DNA of 64,000 nt from Bifidobacterium sp. ESL0769 (GTDB taxonomy: Bacteria; Actinomycetota; Actinomycetes; Actinomycetales; Bifidobacteriaceae), in contig NZ_CP113918.1 of the NCBI RefSeq assembly GCF_029395495.1, positions 1,426,001 through 1,490,000 of the forward strand, given 5' to 3'. The notes beneath the pieces are model-generated. The model worked only from the letters and a program-made list of their open reading frames with translations. It made no database searches and was not told the DNA's origin. Position 1 is the first letter of the stretch; each line of letters begins with the position of its first letter. Below are positions 10,314-21,667 of the stretch, in pieces. Made by a program: the position numbers and the translations under genes.

Positions 10314-11861
10314 ATGTCATTCGAACTCGATGATATCCACGAGGAATGCGGCCTGTTCGGCGTTTGGGGCCATCCCGATGCCGCACGCCTGACCTACTTC
10401 GGGCTGCACGCCCTCCAACACCGCGGGCAGGAAGGTGCCGGCATGGTTTCCAATGACCACGGCAAGCTCATCGGCCACCGCGGCCTGGGGCTCTTGACCG
10501 AAGTGTTCCACGACGAACGCGAAATCGAACGGCTCACCGGCGATCGCGCCATCGGGCACGTCCGCTACGCCACCAGCGGCTCCAGCGGCATCGACAACAT
10601 CCAGCCGTTCATCTTCCGCTTCCACGACGGCGACTTTGCCCTGGCTCATAACGGCAACCTCACCAACTGCATCGCTTTGCGCGCCAAACTGGAGAACGAA
10701 GGCGCCATCTTCCACTCGAACTCCGACACCGAAGTGCTGATGCATCTGATTCGTCGCTCGAACAAAGCGACGTTCGTCGAAAAACTCAAGGAAGCCCTCA
10801 ACACTGTTCATGGCGGTTTCGCTTATCTGCTGATGACAGAAAACGCGATGATCGGGGCGCTTGACCCCAACGGTTTCCGCCCGCTTTCGCTTGGTCGGAT
10901 GAGCAACGGGGCCTACGTGCTCGCCAGCGAGACCTGCGCTTTGGACACTGTGGGTGCCGAGCTGGTTCGAGATATTCGTCCCGGTGAGATTGTAGTCGTA
11001 AACGATGAAGGTTATCGGATTCTGACCTACACCGACAAAACCCAGCTGGCAATCTGCTCGATGGAATTCATCTATTTTGCTCGCCCCGATTCCAATATCT
11101 ATGGCGTCAACGTCCATTCCGCCCGCAAACGCATGGGCGCACGGCTTGCCAAGGAAGCGCCAGTCGACGCGGATATGGTCATCGGGGTGCCGAATTCCTC
11201 GCTCTCCGCCGCCTCCGGTTACGCCGAGGCCAGCGGTTTGCCCAATGAGATGGGACTGATCAAGAACCAATATATCGCCCGTACGTTTATCCAGCCCACG
11301 CAGGAATTGCGCGAGCAAGGCGTACGGATGAAACTTTCGGCGGTACGTGGCGTGGTCAAAGGCAAACGAATCATCGTCATCGACGATTCCATCGTGCGCG
11401 GCACCACCTCCAAGCGCATCGTCCGGCTCCTGCGCGAAGCAGGCGCGGCCGAAGTACACATGCGTATCAGCTCGCCACCGCTCAAATACCCCTGCTTCTA
11501 CGGCATTGACATCTCCACCACCCGCGAACTGATCGCCGCACGGATGAGCGTCGAGGAAATCCGAAAATACATCGGCGCGGATTCCCTGCAATTCCTCAGC
11601 CTCGACGGGCTCATCGAATCCATCGGCCTCAACGCCGACGCGCCTTACGGAGGGCTGTGTGTAGCCTATTTCAATGGCGACTACCCCACCGCTCTGGACG
11701 ATTATGAAGACGAATTCCTCGCTTCGCTCAAACCCGAGGAACGCGAGCGCCTGCCACGTTTCGCCAAATACCAGAGCGAATACGTGGACAACGAATATAG
11801 CAGCACAGAGTCATCGAAACAAAGCAAACAAATCGCAAGCACCACCACAAGGAGGGCATAG
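10314..11861 (+). CDS. purF: Amidophosphoribosyltransferase
   Basis: Commits PRPP to purine synthesis by transferring glutamine amide nitrogen to make phosphoribosylamine. I start at the ATG 1 nt after the purL stop (protein [16 protein letters not shown], 515 residues) with AGGAAGG inside the purL end. Cys12 in [11 protein letters not shown] is the predicted N-terminal nucleophile exposed by propeptide cleavage. The Ntn glutaminase half has [12 protein letters not shown]; the phosphoribosyltransferase half has the PRPP loop [16 protein letters not shown]. It overlaps translationally with its neighbours in a purL-purF-purM operon. The C-terminal tail is Ser/Lys/Gln-rich. Confidence 0.95.
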   Translation: MSFELDDIHEECGLFGVWGHPDAARLTYFGLHALQHRGQEGAGMVSNDHGKLIGHRGLGLLTEVFHDEREIERLTGDRAIGHVRYATSGSSGIDNIQPFIFRFHDGDFALAHNGNLTNCIALRAKLENEGAIFHSNSDTEVLMHLIRRSNKATFVEKLKEALNTVHGGFAYLLMTENAMIGALDPNGFRPLSLGRMSNGAYVLASETCALDTVGAELVRDIRPGEIVVVNDEGYRILTYTDKTQLAICSMEFIYFARPDSNIYGVNVHSARKRMGARLAKEAPVDADMVIGVPNSSLSAASGYAEASGLPNEMGLIKNQYIARTFIQPTQELREQGVRMKLSAVRGVVKGKRIIVIDDSIVRGTTSKRIVRLLREAGAAEVHMRISSPPLKYPCFYGIDISTTRELIAARMSVEEIRKYIGADSLQFLSLDGLIESIGLNADAPYGGLCVAYFNGDYPTALDDYEDEFLASLKPEERERLPRFAKYQSEYVDNEYSSTESSKQSKQIASTTTRRA

Positions 11862-11862
11862 C

Positions 11863-12900
11863 ATGCCTCAAGCATACGAACAAGCAGGAGTCAGCGTCGA
11901 GGCCGGCTACGAGGTCGTCCGCCGCATCAAATCGCACGTCGCACGGACCAACCGACCCGGAGTAGTCGGCGGTATCGGCGGATTCGGCGGGCTTTTCGAC
12001 CTGGCAAGCCTCGGCTATAAGGAGCCGATGCTGGTTTCCGGCACCGACGGCGTGGGTACGAAGCTGATGGTCGCCAAAATGGCCAATAAACACGACACCA
12101 TCGGTATCGACTGCGTGGCGATGTGCGTCAACGACATCGCCGCCCAAGGTGCGCAACCGCTGTTCTTCCTCGATTACATCGCCTGCGGCAAGAACGATCC
12201 CGCACTTCTGGAGCAGGTCGTTTCCGGTGTGGCGGATGGCTGCGTTCAGGCGGATTCGGCGCTCATCGGCGGCGAGACGGCGGAAATGCCGGGTATGTAT
12301 GACGAAGATGAATACGATCTGGCTGGATTCGCTGTTGGGGTCGCCGAAAAATCAGCAATCGTGGACGGATCGGGCATCCGCGAAGGCGATGTACTAGTTG
12401 GCTTGGAATCTTCTGGTGTCCATTCCAATGGATTCTCGCTGGTACGTGAGGCTTTGTTCAACGAAGCCGGCTATAGCGTCGATACGAAACTTGACGAACT
12501 CGGCGACGCCACGTTGGGCGACGTCCTGCTCACCCCGACGAAAATCTACGTCAAGGCGCTCAAGCCGCTTTTTGCCGCGGGCCTTATCAAAGGCGTCGCG
12601 CACATCACCGGCGGCGGGTTCATTGAGAACATTCCCCGTATGATTCCCGAAGGTCTCGCAGCGTCAATCAAGATTGGAACATGGAGCATCCCGCCGATTT
12701 TCGACATCATCGAACGCGCGGGCAGCATCGATCACGAGGAGATGTTCAACGTCTTCAACATGGGCATCGGCATGGTCTTGGCCGTCGACTCGGCGAACGT
12801 GAAGCAAACTCTCAAAACCCTTGAAACCGTCGGCGAAACCGGCCATGTCATCGGCTCGATCGTGCCGGATAATGGGCTCAGACGAGTTTTGTTCGCTTAA
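11863..12900 (+). CDS. purM: Phosphoribosylformylglycinamidine cyclo-ligase
   Basis: AIR synthetase closes the imidazole ring using ATP. The start at 11863 ([17 protein letters not shown], 345 residues) follows GGAGGG inside the end of purF and lies 1 nt after its stop. Diagnostic segments are [61 protein letters not shown] and [14 protein letters not shown]. It is the third gene of the purL-purF-purM unit. Confidence 0.95.
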   Translation: MPQAYEQAGVSVEAGYEVVRRIKSHVARTNRPGVVGGIGGFGGLFDLASLGYKEPMLVSGTDGVGTKLMVAKMANKHDTIGIDCVAMCVNDIAAQGAQPLFFLDYIACGKNDPALLEQVVSGVADGCVQADSALIGGETAEMPGMYDEDEYDLAGFAVGVAEKSAIVDGSGIREGDVLVGLESSGVHSNGFSLVREALFNEAGYSVDTKLDELGDATLGDVLLTPTKIYVKALKPLFAAGLIKGVAHITGGGFIENIPRMIPEGLAASIKIGTWSIPPIFDIIERAGSIDHEEMFNVFNMGIGMVLAVDSANVKQTLKTLETVGETGHVIGSIVPDNGLRRVLFA

Positions 12901-13020
12901 TTCATACCGAGGTCATTTCATCTATACTTGACATTGGTATCAGAAAACTTCTCATCGATCAATCAAAGCGGAATTCATCAACAAACTTCCACAGGCGGAA
13001 GCTCGAGGAAAGGACACGAA

Positions 13021-14361
<1,341 letters not shown>

Positions 14362-14364
14362 ACT

Positions 14365-15435
14365 TTAGGACAGCAGCCACTGATTGACGATATCATCAAG
14401 TTCATCAGCGATATCCTTAAAGTCCTGATTGAGATTGAGAGTACGGACGGAAAAACGATGCCCTAGTTCTTCCCACGTCTCGTTATGTTCGACGTCATTA
14501 TCCGTCAGCGCATAAAGCAGCATGCCGCTGACCTTGTCATCACTGCCGTAGGCCTCATGCAACACATAACTTTGAATCTGGTTGATGTGCTTGGGCCGAT
14601 AGATCTTCTTGCTGTAATTGGTCTGGAGAATCTGCCCGTAACATTTCGTATCTATGATAAGCGTTCTGTCGCCAAGGTGGAGCGTGACATCGGTGAGCAG
14701 CTCAGGAAGAAACGCATCATCTCCTGATTCGATCTTGCGGTCGATTTTCTTGGCTTTCACCGTCATCCGGTGCTTATGAGCGCTATACTGCCGATAATAT
14801 TCGAGCACGAACTTCTCATACAACTCACTCAGCGCACGTTGCGAAGTGTATTCAACCAGTTTTCGGTTCCCGCCAGTTTCGGTGAGCAGCTGGCGATCAA
14901 GCACCAAGCGGCACACGTTCATAAGCAATTGGTAGCTGGCGTTATTGCGCTCGAACCGCAGCCTCGCCCAATCGACACGACGCACATCCACGAATTGCAT
15001 GTCCTGCATGCTGATGAGGCATCGCTTCAGATCGCGCCTTCTCGGCTTGCGTACCCCGGGCCTGTCAATCATCAGCCTTGCCGTGGTCTTGAGTATCCGA
15101 TTCTTGTAAGTGTCAGCTAACAGCTCATCGTAGACGCAGGAGACCTTATTACTCCCGGCCATTCTCAGCCGCGCGGTGTCGGCCATATCGATTCGCCCAC
15201 GGATGCCATGCATTCGCTCGTGTTCCGGTCGGTACATCCGTTCGAAACCGCGTTTGCGCTGCGTGGATATTCCAATGGCGAGAATCGCGGCCATCAGGTC
15301 ATCGATAGTCTCGAAATCCTCGGTTTCCAGCCTGGCATATTGTTTGAATTGCAAGGCCTTGAACGCATAAGCCATCATGTAGTAGATGTTCTTGATGACG
15401 ACTTGGTCTTCCGCTCGCATGGTTATTTCACGCAT
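14365..15435 (-). CDS. mcrC: McrC-family restriction nuclease subunit
   Basis: Partner of an AAA+ McrB protein in modification-dependent restriction, expected to bind the McrB ring and cut DNA. The 356 residues include an N-terminal McrC domain (MMAYAFKAL, then the GIRGRIDM motif) and a C-terminal PD-(D/E)xK nuclease core: Asp249, then IDTK with Asp262 and Lys264. The first ATG (15435) overlaps the mcrB stop by 13 nt; an alternative ATG at 15420 lies 2 nt past that stop. No Shine-Dalgarno is visible for either, so translational coupling to mcrB is likely. Confidence 0.85.
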   Translation of the reverse strand: MREITMRAEDQVVIKNIYYMMAYAFKALQFKQYARLETEDFETIDDLMAAILAIGISTQRKRGFERMYRPEHERMHGIRGRIDMADTARLRMAGSNKVSCVYDELLADTYKNRILKTTARLMIDRPGVRKPRRRDLKRCLISMQDMQFVDVRRVDWARLRFERNNASYQLLMNVCRLVLDRQLLTETGGNRKLVEYTSQRALSELYEKFVLEYYRQYSAHKHRMTVKAKKIDRKIESGDDAFLPELLTDVTLHLGDRTLIIDTKCYGQILQTNYSKKIYRPKHINQIQSYVLHEAYGSDDKVSGMLLYALTDNDVEHNETWEELGHRFSVRTLNLNQDFKDIADELDDIVNQWLLS

Positions 15436-17453
15436 TCAAGGAGTTTGTTGGATTCCGTATCGACCTTATCTTTATTGTCGAACCAATATTCCTGAATCAG
15501 TGGGATGAGTTCGTATCGTGCGATCGAACGAGCGAAATTGTCATCGTCACCATCGTTGTTCTCACAGAAATAGCTGTGCCCTATGCAGAACCCCTCGCCC
15601 AAAGCATCGTCTTCGGCGATGTCACGGTTCAGGCTTCTCACCGCTTCTACCAGAGCCGTCAATCGCGAATCGTCACGCTTCGCCAGCTGTTCTTGGAACT
15701 TCTTATTGTCAAGAGCAGGCTTCATGGTGAAGAACGCAAACCTCCTGCGTAACGCGTAGTCGATGAGCGCCAGACCACGATCGGCCGTGTTCATCATGCC
15801 AATGATATACAGGTTTTCAGGCACATAAAACGGCTCTTGCGAAACCGTAAGAGTTACGCTCTCGTCAGGGCCACGATGGTCCTCTTCGATGGTCATAAGC
15901 AGCTCGCCAAACACTTTCGAGATATTGGCACGGTTGATCTCATCGATGATGAAGAAATACGATTCGTCGGGATGGGCGATTGCCTCGCGGACAAACTCCA
16001 CGAACACACCCGGCACCATCTTGAATCCGTTGCCGTCGTCAGTCGGACGATACCCATACACGAATTCGTCATAGCTCGTGTTCTGATGGAATTGCACGAA
16101 CTTGATATGGCCGTCGTCCTTGCACCCCAACATGTCCCACGCAAGCCGCTTGGCAGCGAAGGTCTTGCCCGTACCTGGAGCGCCCTGCAGAATCACGTTT
16201 TTCTTGCGTTCCAGCAGCCCTTTCAGCTCGCCTAAGTCATCAGAAGTTAAGAACACGTCATCCAGGAAATCCTTGTCGCCATACGGTTCCACCTCGGCCT
16301 TGCTTATCGGCGAGGACTCGGACTCGGTTGAAGTTTCTGGTTTATCGGCATACAGCGGATAGCTCGAAAGATCCATGTTCTTGAGCGCCTCCATTACTTC
16401 CGGGCGCAATTTCCATGCATAAGTTCCGTGACGATGTTTCGCCACAGACTGTCCCAGACATAGCACCGAATAATATGCATATGAGTTATTTGGCTGGTCG
16501 ATAGCCGCCAAACCGACTTTCTTGGCGACTTTCTCCCCCAATGTCGAGATATTGCTGAGGTAGAAGTGCATTCCTCGGCCATATCGATCGCCCAACTCCG
16601 CACATGTCATTCCCTCTGGGTTTTCCGCCAAGCATTTCAAGGTAATAAGGTTATTTGCGGTGGTTATCGTCGAATCACGAAGAATCTGCTCCCATTGTTC
16701 CGCGTCGATACCATTATCACGCTTCTTTCGTGGAGGATACCAATAGTCAGACTGCTGGGCCTCATATGAAAGACGATAAGGCGTTTTGGAAGTCAAATCG
16801 CTCAGTTCACCCAGAAACTCAAGATAAACCTCGCCATCTACGGATCGAGGCAGCTCAATCTGCAATTTAACCGCTAGATACTTTTCAAGATCGCCATAAA
16901 TTGGAAGGTATGCTTCGGGTCTTATCCAGAACAGCCCCTTGGTCAGCTTCGTGAGGCTGATATCATCCTGCTTATCCATGCGATTGAATGCAGCGATGAA
17001 ATCCCGAACAATTACAGCGTCTTGATCATCACCTGCGTCATCGTCAGCATTATCGTCCACATCCTCATCCGCGCAGCGCATAGCGGCTTCGAACATTTCC
17101 CAGTTATGCTCCACAGTGTCGATTCTGTCATCCCAATATTGCCAATGTTGTGGATTCGTCACCGGGATTCCGTCAAAATCTCCAGGCAGCGACATATCCA
17201 AATCAAATTGGGCGAGAATGGTCTTGATGGCATCAATGCGTTTATCTTCCTGCTGCAGTTTCCAGTTGAACATCGAGAAGAACGTGAACGGGTCCATGTC
17301 GTTGAAACGTTCACCCAAAATCTGCTCAACGATATCCACTAACGCACCGTGATTATCCCGATAATCCAAAAGTTTGGTAGCAATGGCTTCATAAACTGGA
17401 ATCCAAGTGAACTCTTCTTGCTGCTGAATCCCATCCGACGTCTTTGCCATCAT
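15423..17453 (-). CDS. mcrB: McrB-type AAA+ NTPase of a modification-dependent restriction system
   Basis: NTP-driven motor subunit, 676 residues. The C-terminal half is an McrB-type AAA+ module: Walker A GAPGTGKT (424-431), Walker B FFIIDEINRANISKVFGEL (about 496-514), and the McrB signature MNTADRGL (about 551-558) where most AAA+ proteins have sensor 1. This signature marks GTP-using McrB proteins. Residues 1-400, the presumed target-recognition part, do not resemble the E. coli McrB DNA-binding domain by eye, so specificity is unknown. A Glu/Asp-rich stretch lies near residues 128-143. AAAGGGG precedes two adjacent ATGs; the second (17450) is better spaced. It is followed by mcrC in an overlapping pair. 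Confidence 0.88.
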   Translation of the reverse strand: MMAKTSDGIQQQEEFTWIPVYEAIATKLLDYRDNHGALVDIVEQILGERFNDMDPFTFFSMFNWKLQQEDKRIDAIKTILAQFDLDMSLPGDFDGIPVTNPQHWQYWDDRIDTVEHNWEMFEAAMRCADEDVDDNADDDAGDDQDAVIVRDFIAAFNRMDKQDDISLTKLTKGLFWIRPEAYLPIYGDLEKYLAVKLQIELPRSVDGEVYLEFLGELSDLTSKTPYRLSYEAQQSDYWYPPRKKRDNGIDAEQWEQILRDSTITTANNLITLKCLAENPEGMTCAELGDRYGRGMHFYLSNISTLGEKVAKKVGLAAIDQPNNSYAYYSVLCLGQSVAKHRHGTYAWKLRPEVMEALKNMDLSSYPLYADKPETSTESESSPISKAEVEPYGDKDFLDDVFLTSDDLGELKGLLERKKNVILQGAPGTGKTFAAKRLAWDMLGCKDDGHIKFVQFHQNTSYDEFVYGYRPTDDGNGFKMVPGVFVEFVREAIAHPDESYFFIIDEINRANISKVFGELLMTIEEDHRGPDESVTLTVSQEPFYVPENLYIIGMMNTADRGLALIDYALRRRFAFFTMKPALDNKKFQEQLAKRDDSRLTALVEAVRSLNRDIAEDDALGEGFCIGHSYFCENNDGDDDNFARSIARYELIPLIQEYWFDNKDKVDTESNKLLECVK

Positions 17454-17632
17454 CGCCCCTTTGCTTTTAGCCGAAGCTTTCTTTCAAATCTTTATAGACT
17501 TCTTAATTAATGATAGCAACGCAGATAAACGCATAGTTGCCATCATAATTTAGTGGGAAACGGGACAATTGCTTCATCTCATGACTTTAAAATAACTTAA
17601 ATCATATACAGACTGTCAATTAAAGCACAAGA

Positions 17633-18796
17633 TTAATGGTGAGATTTCACCCAACTAACGATAGATACGCGCCCTTCCAATGCCTTACCGATGTCGTTGA
17701 TTTTGGCATCGGGCAACAGGCGCGTACGCGTAAGCTGCGTCGTTACTTCTTCGGGCCAATCCGTGAGTCTGTCCAAATCGTAGTGATTCCAATCGGAGAC
17801 GAGCTCGAGCTGACGACGTGCGGAAGGCCGTTTGGGTGACGAGAAGAACGGCTTGGTCTTGTAGTCGCGGTTGTCCACTTCGATTTCCCCAGCCCATAAC
17901 GAGGCTCCCGTATCGAAGAGCGGCGCCGGACGTACCTCGAAAGTTTCGACGTTACGAATCACGCCGAAATTGTTATAGTGACGATCCGTGTTTCGCATGA
18001 GAAAATCAACCAAAAGCCAGTCATCAGTAGCTGCACGAATAGCATCAGCATTCGCACCGAAGGCCTCTGCTATCTGAAGCCACTGTTGCTCAGCACTCAC
18101 TCCATGAGCTTGCTTGACACTTCCCAATAATTGCCAGGCTGAAACCAATTCCTCATCATCTTTAAGCATCTCGTCGCATAAAGAAACGAAACGATTCTGC
18201 TCGGCTCCCAGTGAATAGTGAACGGCTTTGATCCCAAGCCTTTCGCATAGCTTGGTTGCGATGACTTCGTTAATCGGTTCCTGCCCGGTTCGTCCGCCTT
18301 TGACCAAAATCCTCTTGCCGTTTTCGTTGATAATCCAACGTTTTGGCAAGTCGCCACCCGTCGAGGAGTCCGGAACATCAAAGCTGAATTCATGCGACGA
18401 AGAATAGGTGGTCAGCAGCAATTCGCCAAAACGTTCGTCGAAAGTATTGTCGAAAAAGTTTTGGTCTTCCCAACTAGCGTCGGAATCCTGCGGCTTCACC
18501 CAGAATTGGTCGGAAAGGCTCAACCCCAATGAGCGATTGAGCAAATCAACAGTCGACGAGGCACCTGTGACTTCCAGAACCTCCCGGATACGGTCACGGG
18601 TAGGAGGAATCGCGCGGGAACGCCACCATGCATTGATGCGACCTGCATACACGGCTATTTTTCCGTGGTCAACAAGTTCGCGAGGCAGCCGACGCTCATC
18701 GAGCACAACACCCGTACCAACCGCCTGACCGGAGTCTATATCATAGTCAAATTCCAGCACCGGATGAGTGCGACACATCAATACTCTGCGTTCCAT
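17633..18796 (-). CDS. HipA-like serine/threonine kinase without adjacent HipB
   Basis: Protein of 387 residues with a HipA-type C-terminal kinase fold: ATP-site lysine in ILVKGGRTGQEP, INEVIATKLCERLGI, the catalytic loop NTDRHYNNFG and the metal-binding segment PLFDTGASLW. The N-terminal about 150 residues differ from E. coli HipA. I choose the ATG at 18796 because GGAGGGAG lies immediately upstream; the frame is open to 18850. No small helix-turn-helix antitoxin gene lies next to it. It is on the same strand as mcrB-mcrC, 179 bp upstream, and may belong to the same defence island. Toxin, regulator and defence kinase are all possible. Confidence 0.75.
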   Translation of the reverse strand: MERRVLMCRTHPVLEFDYDIDSGQAVGTGVVLDERRLPRELVDHGKIAVYAGRINAWWRSRAIPPTRDRIREVLEVTGASSTVDLLNRSLGLSLSDQFWVKPQDSDASWEDQNFFDNTFDERFGELLLTTYSSSHEFSFDVPDSSTGGDLPKRWIINENGKRILVKGGRTGQEPINEVIATKLCERLGIKAVHYSLGAEQNRFVSLCDEMLKDDEELVSAWQLLGSVKQAHGVSAEQQWLQIAEAFGANADAIRAATDDWLLVDFLMRNTDRHYNNFGVIRNVETFEVRPAPLFDTGASLWAGEIEVDNRDYKTKPFFSSPKRPSARRQLELVSDWNHYDLDRLTDWPEEVTTQLTRTRLLPDAKINDIGKALEGRVSIVSWVKSHH

Positions 18797-18934
18797 GTCG
18801 TCTCCCTCCGAATTGATTTCACATGTGTTCTTAAGTCTATCCGCACTCACCGATGGCGAAGAACAGGTAAAACCGTATACTCAATTAATACAGACCAGAT
18901 GGAATATCGCGTCGATACCTGGAGATTAAGGCAA

Positions 18935-19008
18935 CAAAAAGTCGACCGATACCAAAACTGGAATAATGGAGAACAACCATTTCCTGATTGATGTCGATCG
19001 ACCTTTTG
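18935..19008 (-). terminator. Probable terminator after the LTA-synthase-like gene
   Basis: Complementary arms at about 18935-18951 and 18993-19008, with a few G-T pairs and a loop of about 41 nt. On the minus strand the second arm ends in TTTTTG. It lies just downstream of the sulfatase gene. Confidence 0.5.
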
Positions 19009-19028
19009 CTGACGGAACCTGAACAAAC

Positions 19029-21365
19029 TCAGCCCATGAAACCGGCATCTTTCAGGTAGCCCTTGCCGGCGGTGACGTCGTACTGGATGAGCTTGTAGTC
19101 GTGCATGAGCTGCTTGGTTTCCTTGTCAAAATCGCTCGCAGCCATCGGATGGCCATTGGGGTCGAGGTAGATCGGCTGACCTTCGGGGATGCGCGACCAA
19201 CCCTGAATCTGGTTGACCACAGGCGGTTCCATCGCAGAAACCTTACCGTGCAGCTGGGTCAGGAAGGCAAGGAACGGCGTAACCTTGGCATTATTCTGTT
19301 CGGCGGCCTGCGCCATGAAGAAGTTCGGCGAGGAATAGGTTCCGTCCGGACTCTTGTAGCCCTGCCGTCCGCTGGCTTTGTTCGACCAGATGAAGTAATC
19401 GGTAGTGTGCAGCGCCAGCGAGTTTTTCTCGTCGGCCGAAGCGGTCTTGTAGATGCCCGGCAAGTGGTCGCCATAGAAGACGACGGTGACCGGCTTCTTA
19501 AGCGAGTCCATCTGCTCCAAGAACTTGGCGGTGGCCTTGTCGGTGATGTTCGCACCCTTAGCGTAGGTATTGATCGACTCGTTCTCATCGGCGCCGAGCG
19601 GTTGAGACGGGTCAGTCGATTCGGCCTTGAAAGTATTGCCCTTGTACCAGTTGTGGTACGGCATGTGGTTCTGCATCGTGGCGAGCTGGACGAATTCGTT
19701 CTGAGGATTCTTTTTCATCGATTCATAGACGCTCTGGTAGGCCGAGGCGTCGGAAACGTAGGGTGAAGAATCAATCTTCTGGCGGTGCGCGATGACCTCG
19801 GGTGGTTCCAGCGAATAGAAGTGCGAGAAGCCAAACTTCTTGTAATTGTTGGCGCGCAGGTACATCGACGGCTCGTAGGGGTGGAATGCGACGGAATGCT
19901 CTTTGCTCCCCCACAGCTGGTTGACGGTCGGCGTCCATTTTTCGCCAGGAATGAGCTGCTGGTACGGGCTCGTGAGTGACGGGTCAAAATTGGCCATCGA
20001 CATGCCAGTCAGACTCATATATTCAAGGTTCGCAGTGCCGCCGCCGTAACCGGAAGAAAGCATGTAGCCCCCGGTCGTGTGTTCCTTGATCTCGCGGGTA
20101 TTGGGAATCGCATCATGGTTGAGTTTGAGCCCAGGCACGCGCGACGGGTCGGAATACGATTCGGAGAGGATGAAGACTACACTGCCGTCGTCCATCTTCG
20201 TCGTACGCGTCTTGTTGATCTTCGCAGCTTCAGCGCTATAGCGTTTGGTGACCTGTTTCATCGTCGCCTCGCTATAATCGCTGGGCTGATCCATCACTTT
20301 GGGATGGGCCTGGCCCAGGAACGAAACCAGTGGACCATTGCGCTGCGCGTCGTAAACGGAATCCCACATCGAGGGGATATAGCCCATGGTATTGGCGAAG
20401 GAATGGGTAAAAGTATTGATTTGGCCGACCTGGTAGCTGAAACCGGTCACCAAAAGCAGCGGCACGACGATAAGCACAATACGCAGGGCAGCACCGAGAC
20501 CCTTCCGCTTTATCTTATTGCTTTCATCCTTATTACTACCGCTTCTGTCAACTTTCTCATCATCGCCGATTGCCTTATTCTTATCAGCATCATCGTTTTT
20601 GACCGTACCTTTGCTATGGTCGCTTTGGTCAAAGCCATCACTGCCATCGTTACGGACTTTACTGCTATCGAAACCGAACACCTTCCCGTGCCGCACATCG
20701 AAATGGTTCAGCGCGACAAAAAGCGCGATTACCAAGACCATCGCAATCACAACGCCGGCAATCAGCCCGCCAGAACCGGAGGGAATGAAGCTCATCAGCG
20801 ACCCAGCGTCACCGTTAGAGACGAAGCTAAGGTCAGAAGGCAGAATTGTCTCATATCGAACGCTGACCTTGAAATGCTCAATAATCGAAATGAGCATAAT
20901 CAGCACAAACATCACCGGCGTCGCAATCCAGAAACGGTTGAACAACATAACCACAGCAAGATAAATGAGACCCAGCAAAAGCAGGTTCAGGACGAGGACG
21001 AAATTGCCCTTCTCCCACATCTTGGAAATCATGCCCCACACACCGGTAAGCGGACTGGCCAGCTTCACTCGGGTGCCGCTTTGGGAGACACCCTGCTGCA
21101 GGATAAGCGCCATGATGATGTCGAAGATCACGAACAGCAGCACATAAAGCCAGGCAGGAATGTGCAACCTCTTGGATTTCATGTCGGCTTTCACTTTTGC
21201 TTTCGGTTCCGATTTCACATCCACATTGCTTTCGTTCGCAGAACCGTCGCTCCCGTCTGCAGCGGTTCCCCGCACTGGTGAAGACACATCGTGTTCACCG
21301 TGCCCAACGTGCACATCACGTGAATTTTTTTTCTCAGCGAATTTCGCTTTTTCGACCTCGTCCAT
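19029..21365 (-). CDS. LTA-synthase-like membrane sulfatase-fold phosphotransferase
   Basis: Polytopic N-terminal membrane part followed by an extracellular sulfatase/alkaline-phosphatase fold, as in lipoteichoic acid synthases and phosphoglycerol transferases (COG1368). Typical segments are VFILSESYSDPSRVPG (nucleophile region), GYGGGTANLEYMSLTG, ATMQNHMPYHNWY and VVFYGDHLPGIY. I choose the ATG at 21365 (MDEVEKAK, 778 residues) because AAGGA sits 6 nt upstream; an in-frame TTG further up would put that site inside the gene. A charged leader (1-65) and a Lys/Asp-rich insert (about 225-288) are unusual. It probably acts on anionic glycerol-phosphate polymers or glycolipids of the envelope. Confidence 0.85.
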   Translation of the reverse strand: MDEVEKAKFAEKKNSRDVHVGHGEHDVSSPVRGTAADGSDGSANESNVDVKSEPKAKVKADMKSKRLHIPAWLYVLLFVIFDIIMALILQQGVSQSGTRVKLASPLTGVWGMISKMWEKGNFVLVLNLLLLGLIYLAVVMLFNRFWIATPVMFVLIMLISIIEHFKVSVRYETILPSDLSFVSNGDAGSLMSFIPSGSGGLIAGVVIAMVLVIALFVALNHFDVRHGKVFGFDSSKVRNDGSDGFDQSDHSKGTVKNDDADKNKAIGDDEKVDRSGSNKDESNKIKRKGLGAALRIVLIVVPLLLVTGFSYQVGQINTFTHSFANTMGYIPSMWDSVYDAQRNGPLVSFLGQAHPKVMDQPSDYSEATMKQVTKRYSAEAAKINKTRTTKMDDGSVVFILSESYSDPSRVPGLKLNHDAIPNTREIKEHTTGGYMLSSGYGGGTANLEYMSLTGMSMANFDPSLTSPYQQLIPGEKWTPTVNQLWGSKEHSVAFHPYEPSMYLRANNYKKFGFSHFYSLEPPEVIAHRQKIDSSPYVSDASAYQSVYESMKKNPQNEFVQLATMQNHMPYHNWYKGNTFKAESTDPSQPLGADENESINTYAKGANITDKATAKFLEQMDSLKKPVTVVFYGDHLPGIYKTASADEKNSLALHTTDYFIWSNKASGRQGYKSPDGTYSSPNFFMAQAAEQNNAKVTPFLAFLTQLHGKVSAMEPPVVNQIQGWSRIPEGQPIYLDPNGHPMAASDFDKETKQLMHDYKLIQYDVTAGKGYLKDAGFMG

Positions 21366-21667
21366 CTGATTTTCCTTCAATCAATTACGCGTATTGCGGT
21401 ATCCGCTCACGTCCGTCTGCATCGCCATGCCCTGTTCATTACCAAGTAACATGGCCGTAAAACCTCATATTCCGGCTTTCACACGGAAAGCCCGCAGAAA
21501 AGATTCATATCGTTTCTTGCAACGTTTCCAATAATCATAACGACACGATACTATATCTTTCCTGTGAAAGTTCGAACGAATCCGACAATCATTCTTGCGA
21601 CTGATTGTTCTTGGCGTTGCCCTGCGTCTAGAATCATGACGGAAGAATTTTTACGAAACTCAAGGAA
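21366..21667. other. Divergent promoter region between envelope genes
   Basis: Gene-free interval between the minus-strand sulfatase gene and the plus-strand esterase gene. Apart from the candidate promoter at 21605-21634 I see no gene or repeat. Confidence 0.5.
21605..21634 (+). promoter_or_regulatory. Candidate promoter of the esterase gene
   Basis: TTGTTC (21605-21610) and TAGAAT (21629-21634) are separated by 18 nt, with the predicted start about 25-30 nt before the esterase ATG. Match to consensus is moderate. Confidence 0.4.

Noticed and set aside
10317..11591. 424-codon minus-strand frame inside purF
   Set aside because: Shadow of purF; no ribosome site and no recognisable family.
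17633..18796. Classical HipBA toxin-antitoxin module
   Set aside because: No small helix-turn-helix gene is adjacent to the kinase on either side.
14365..18796. Insertion sequence or prophage carrying the restriction island
   Set aside because: No transposase, integrase or clear flanking direct repeats were seen.
20079..21281. 400-codon plus-strand frame opposite the LTA-synthase-like gene
   Set aside because: Antisense to an intact conserved protein; the composition is not protein-like.
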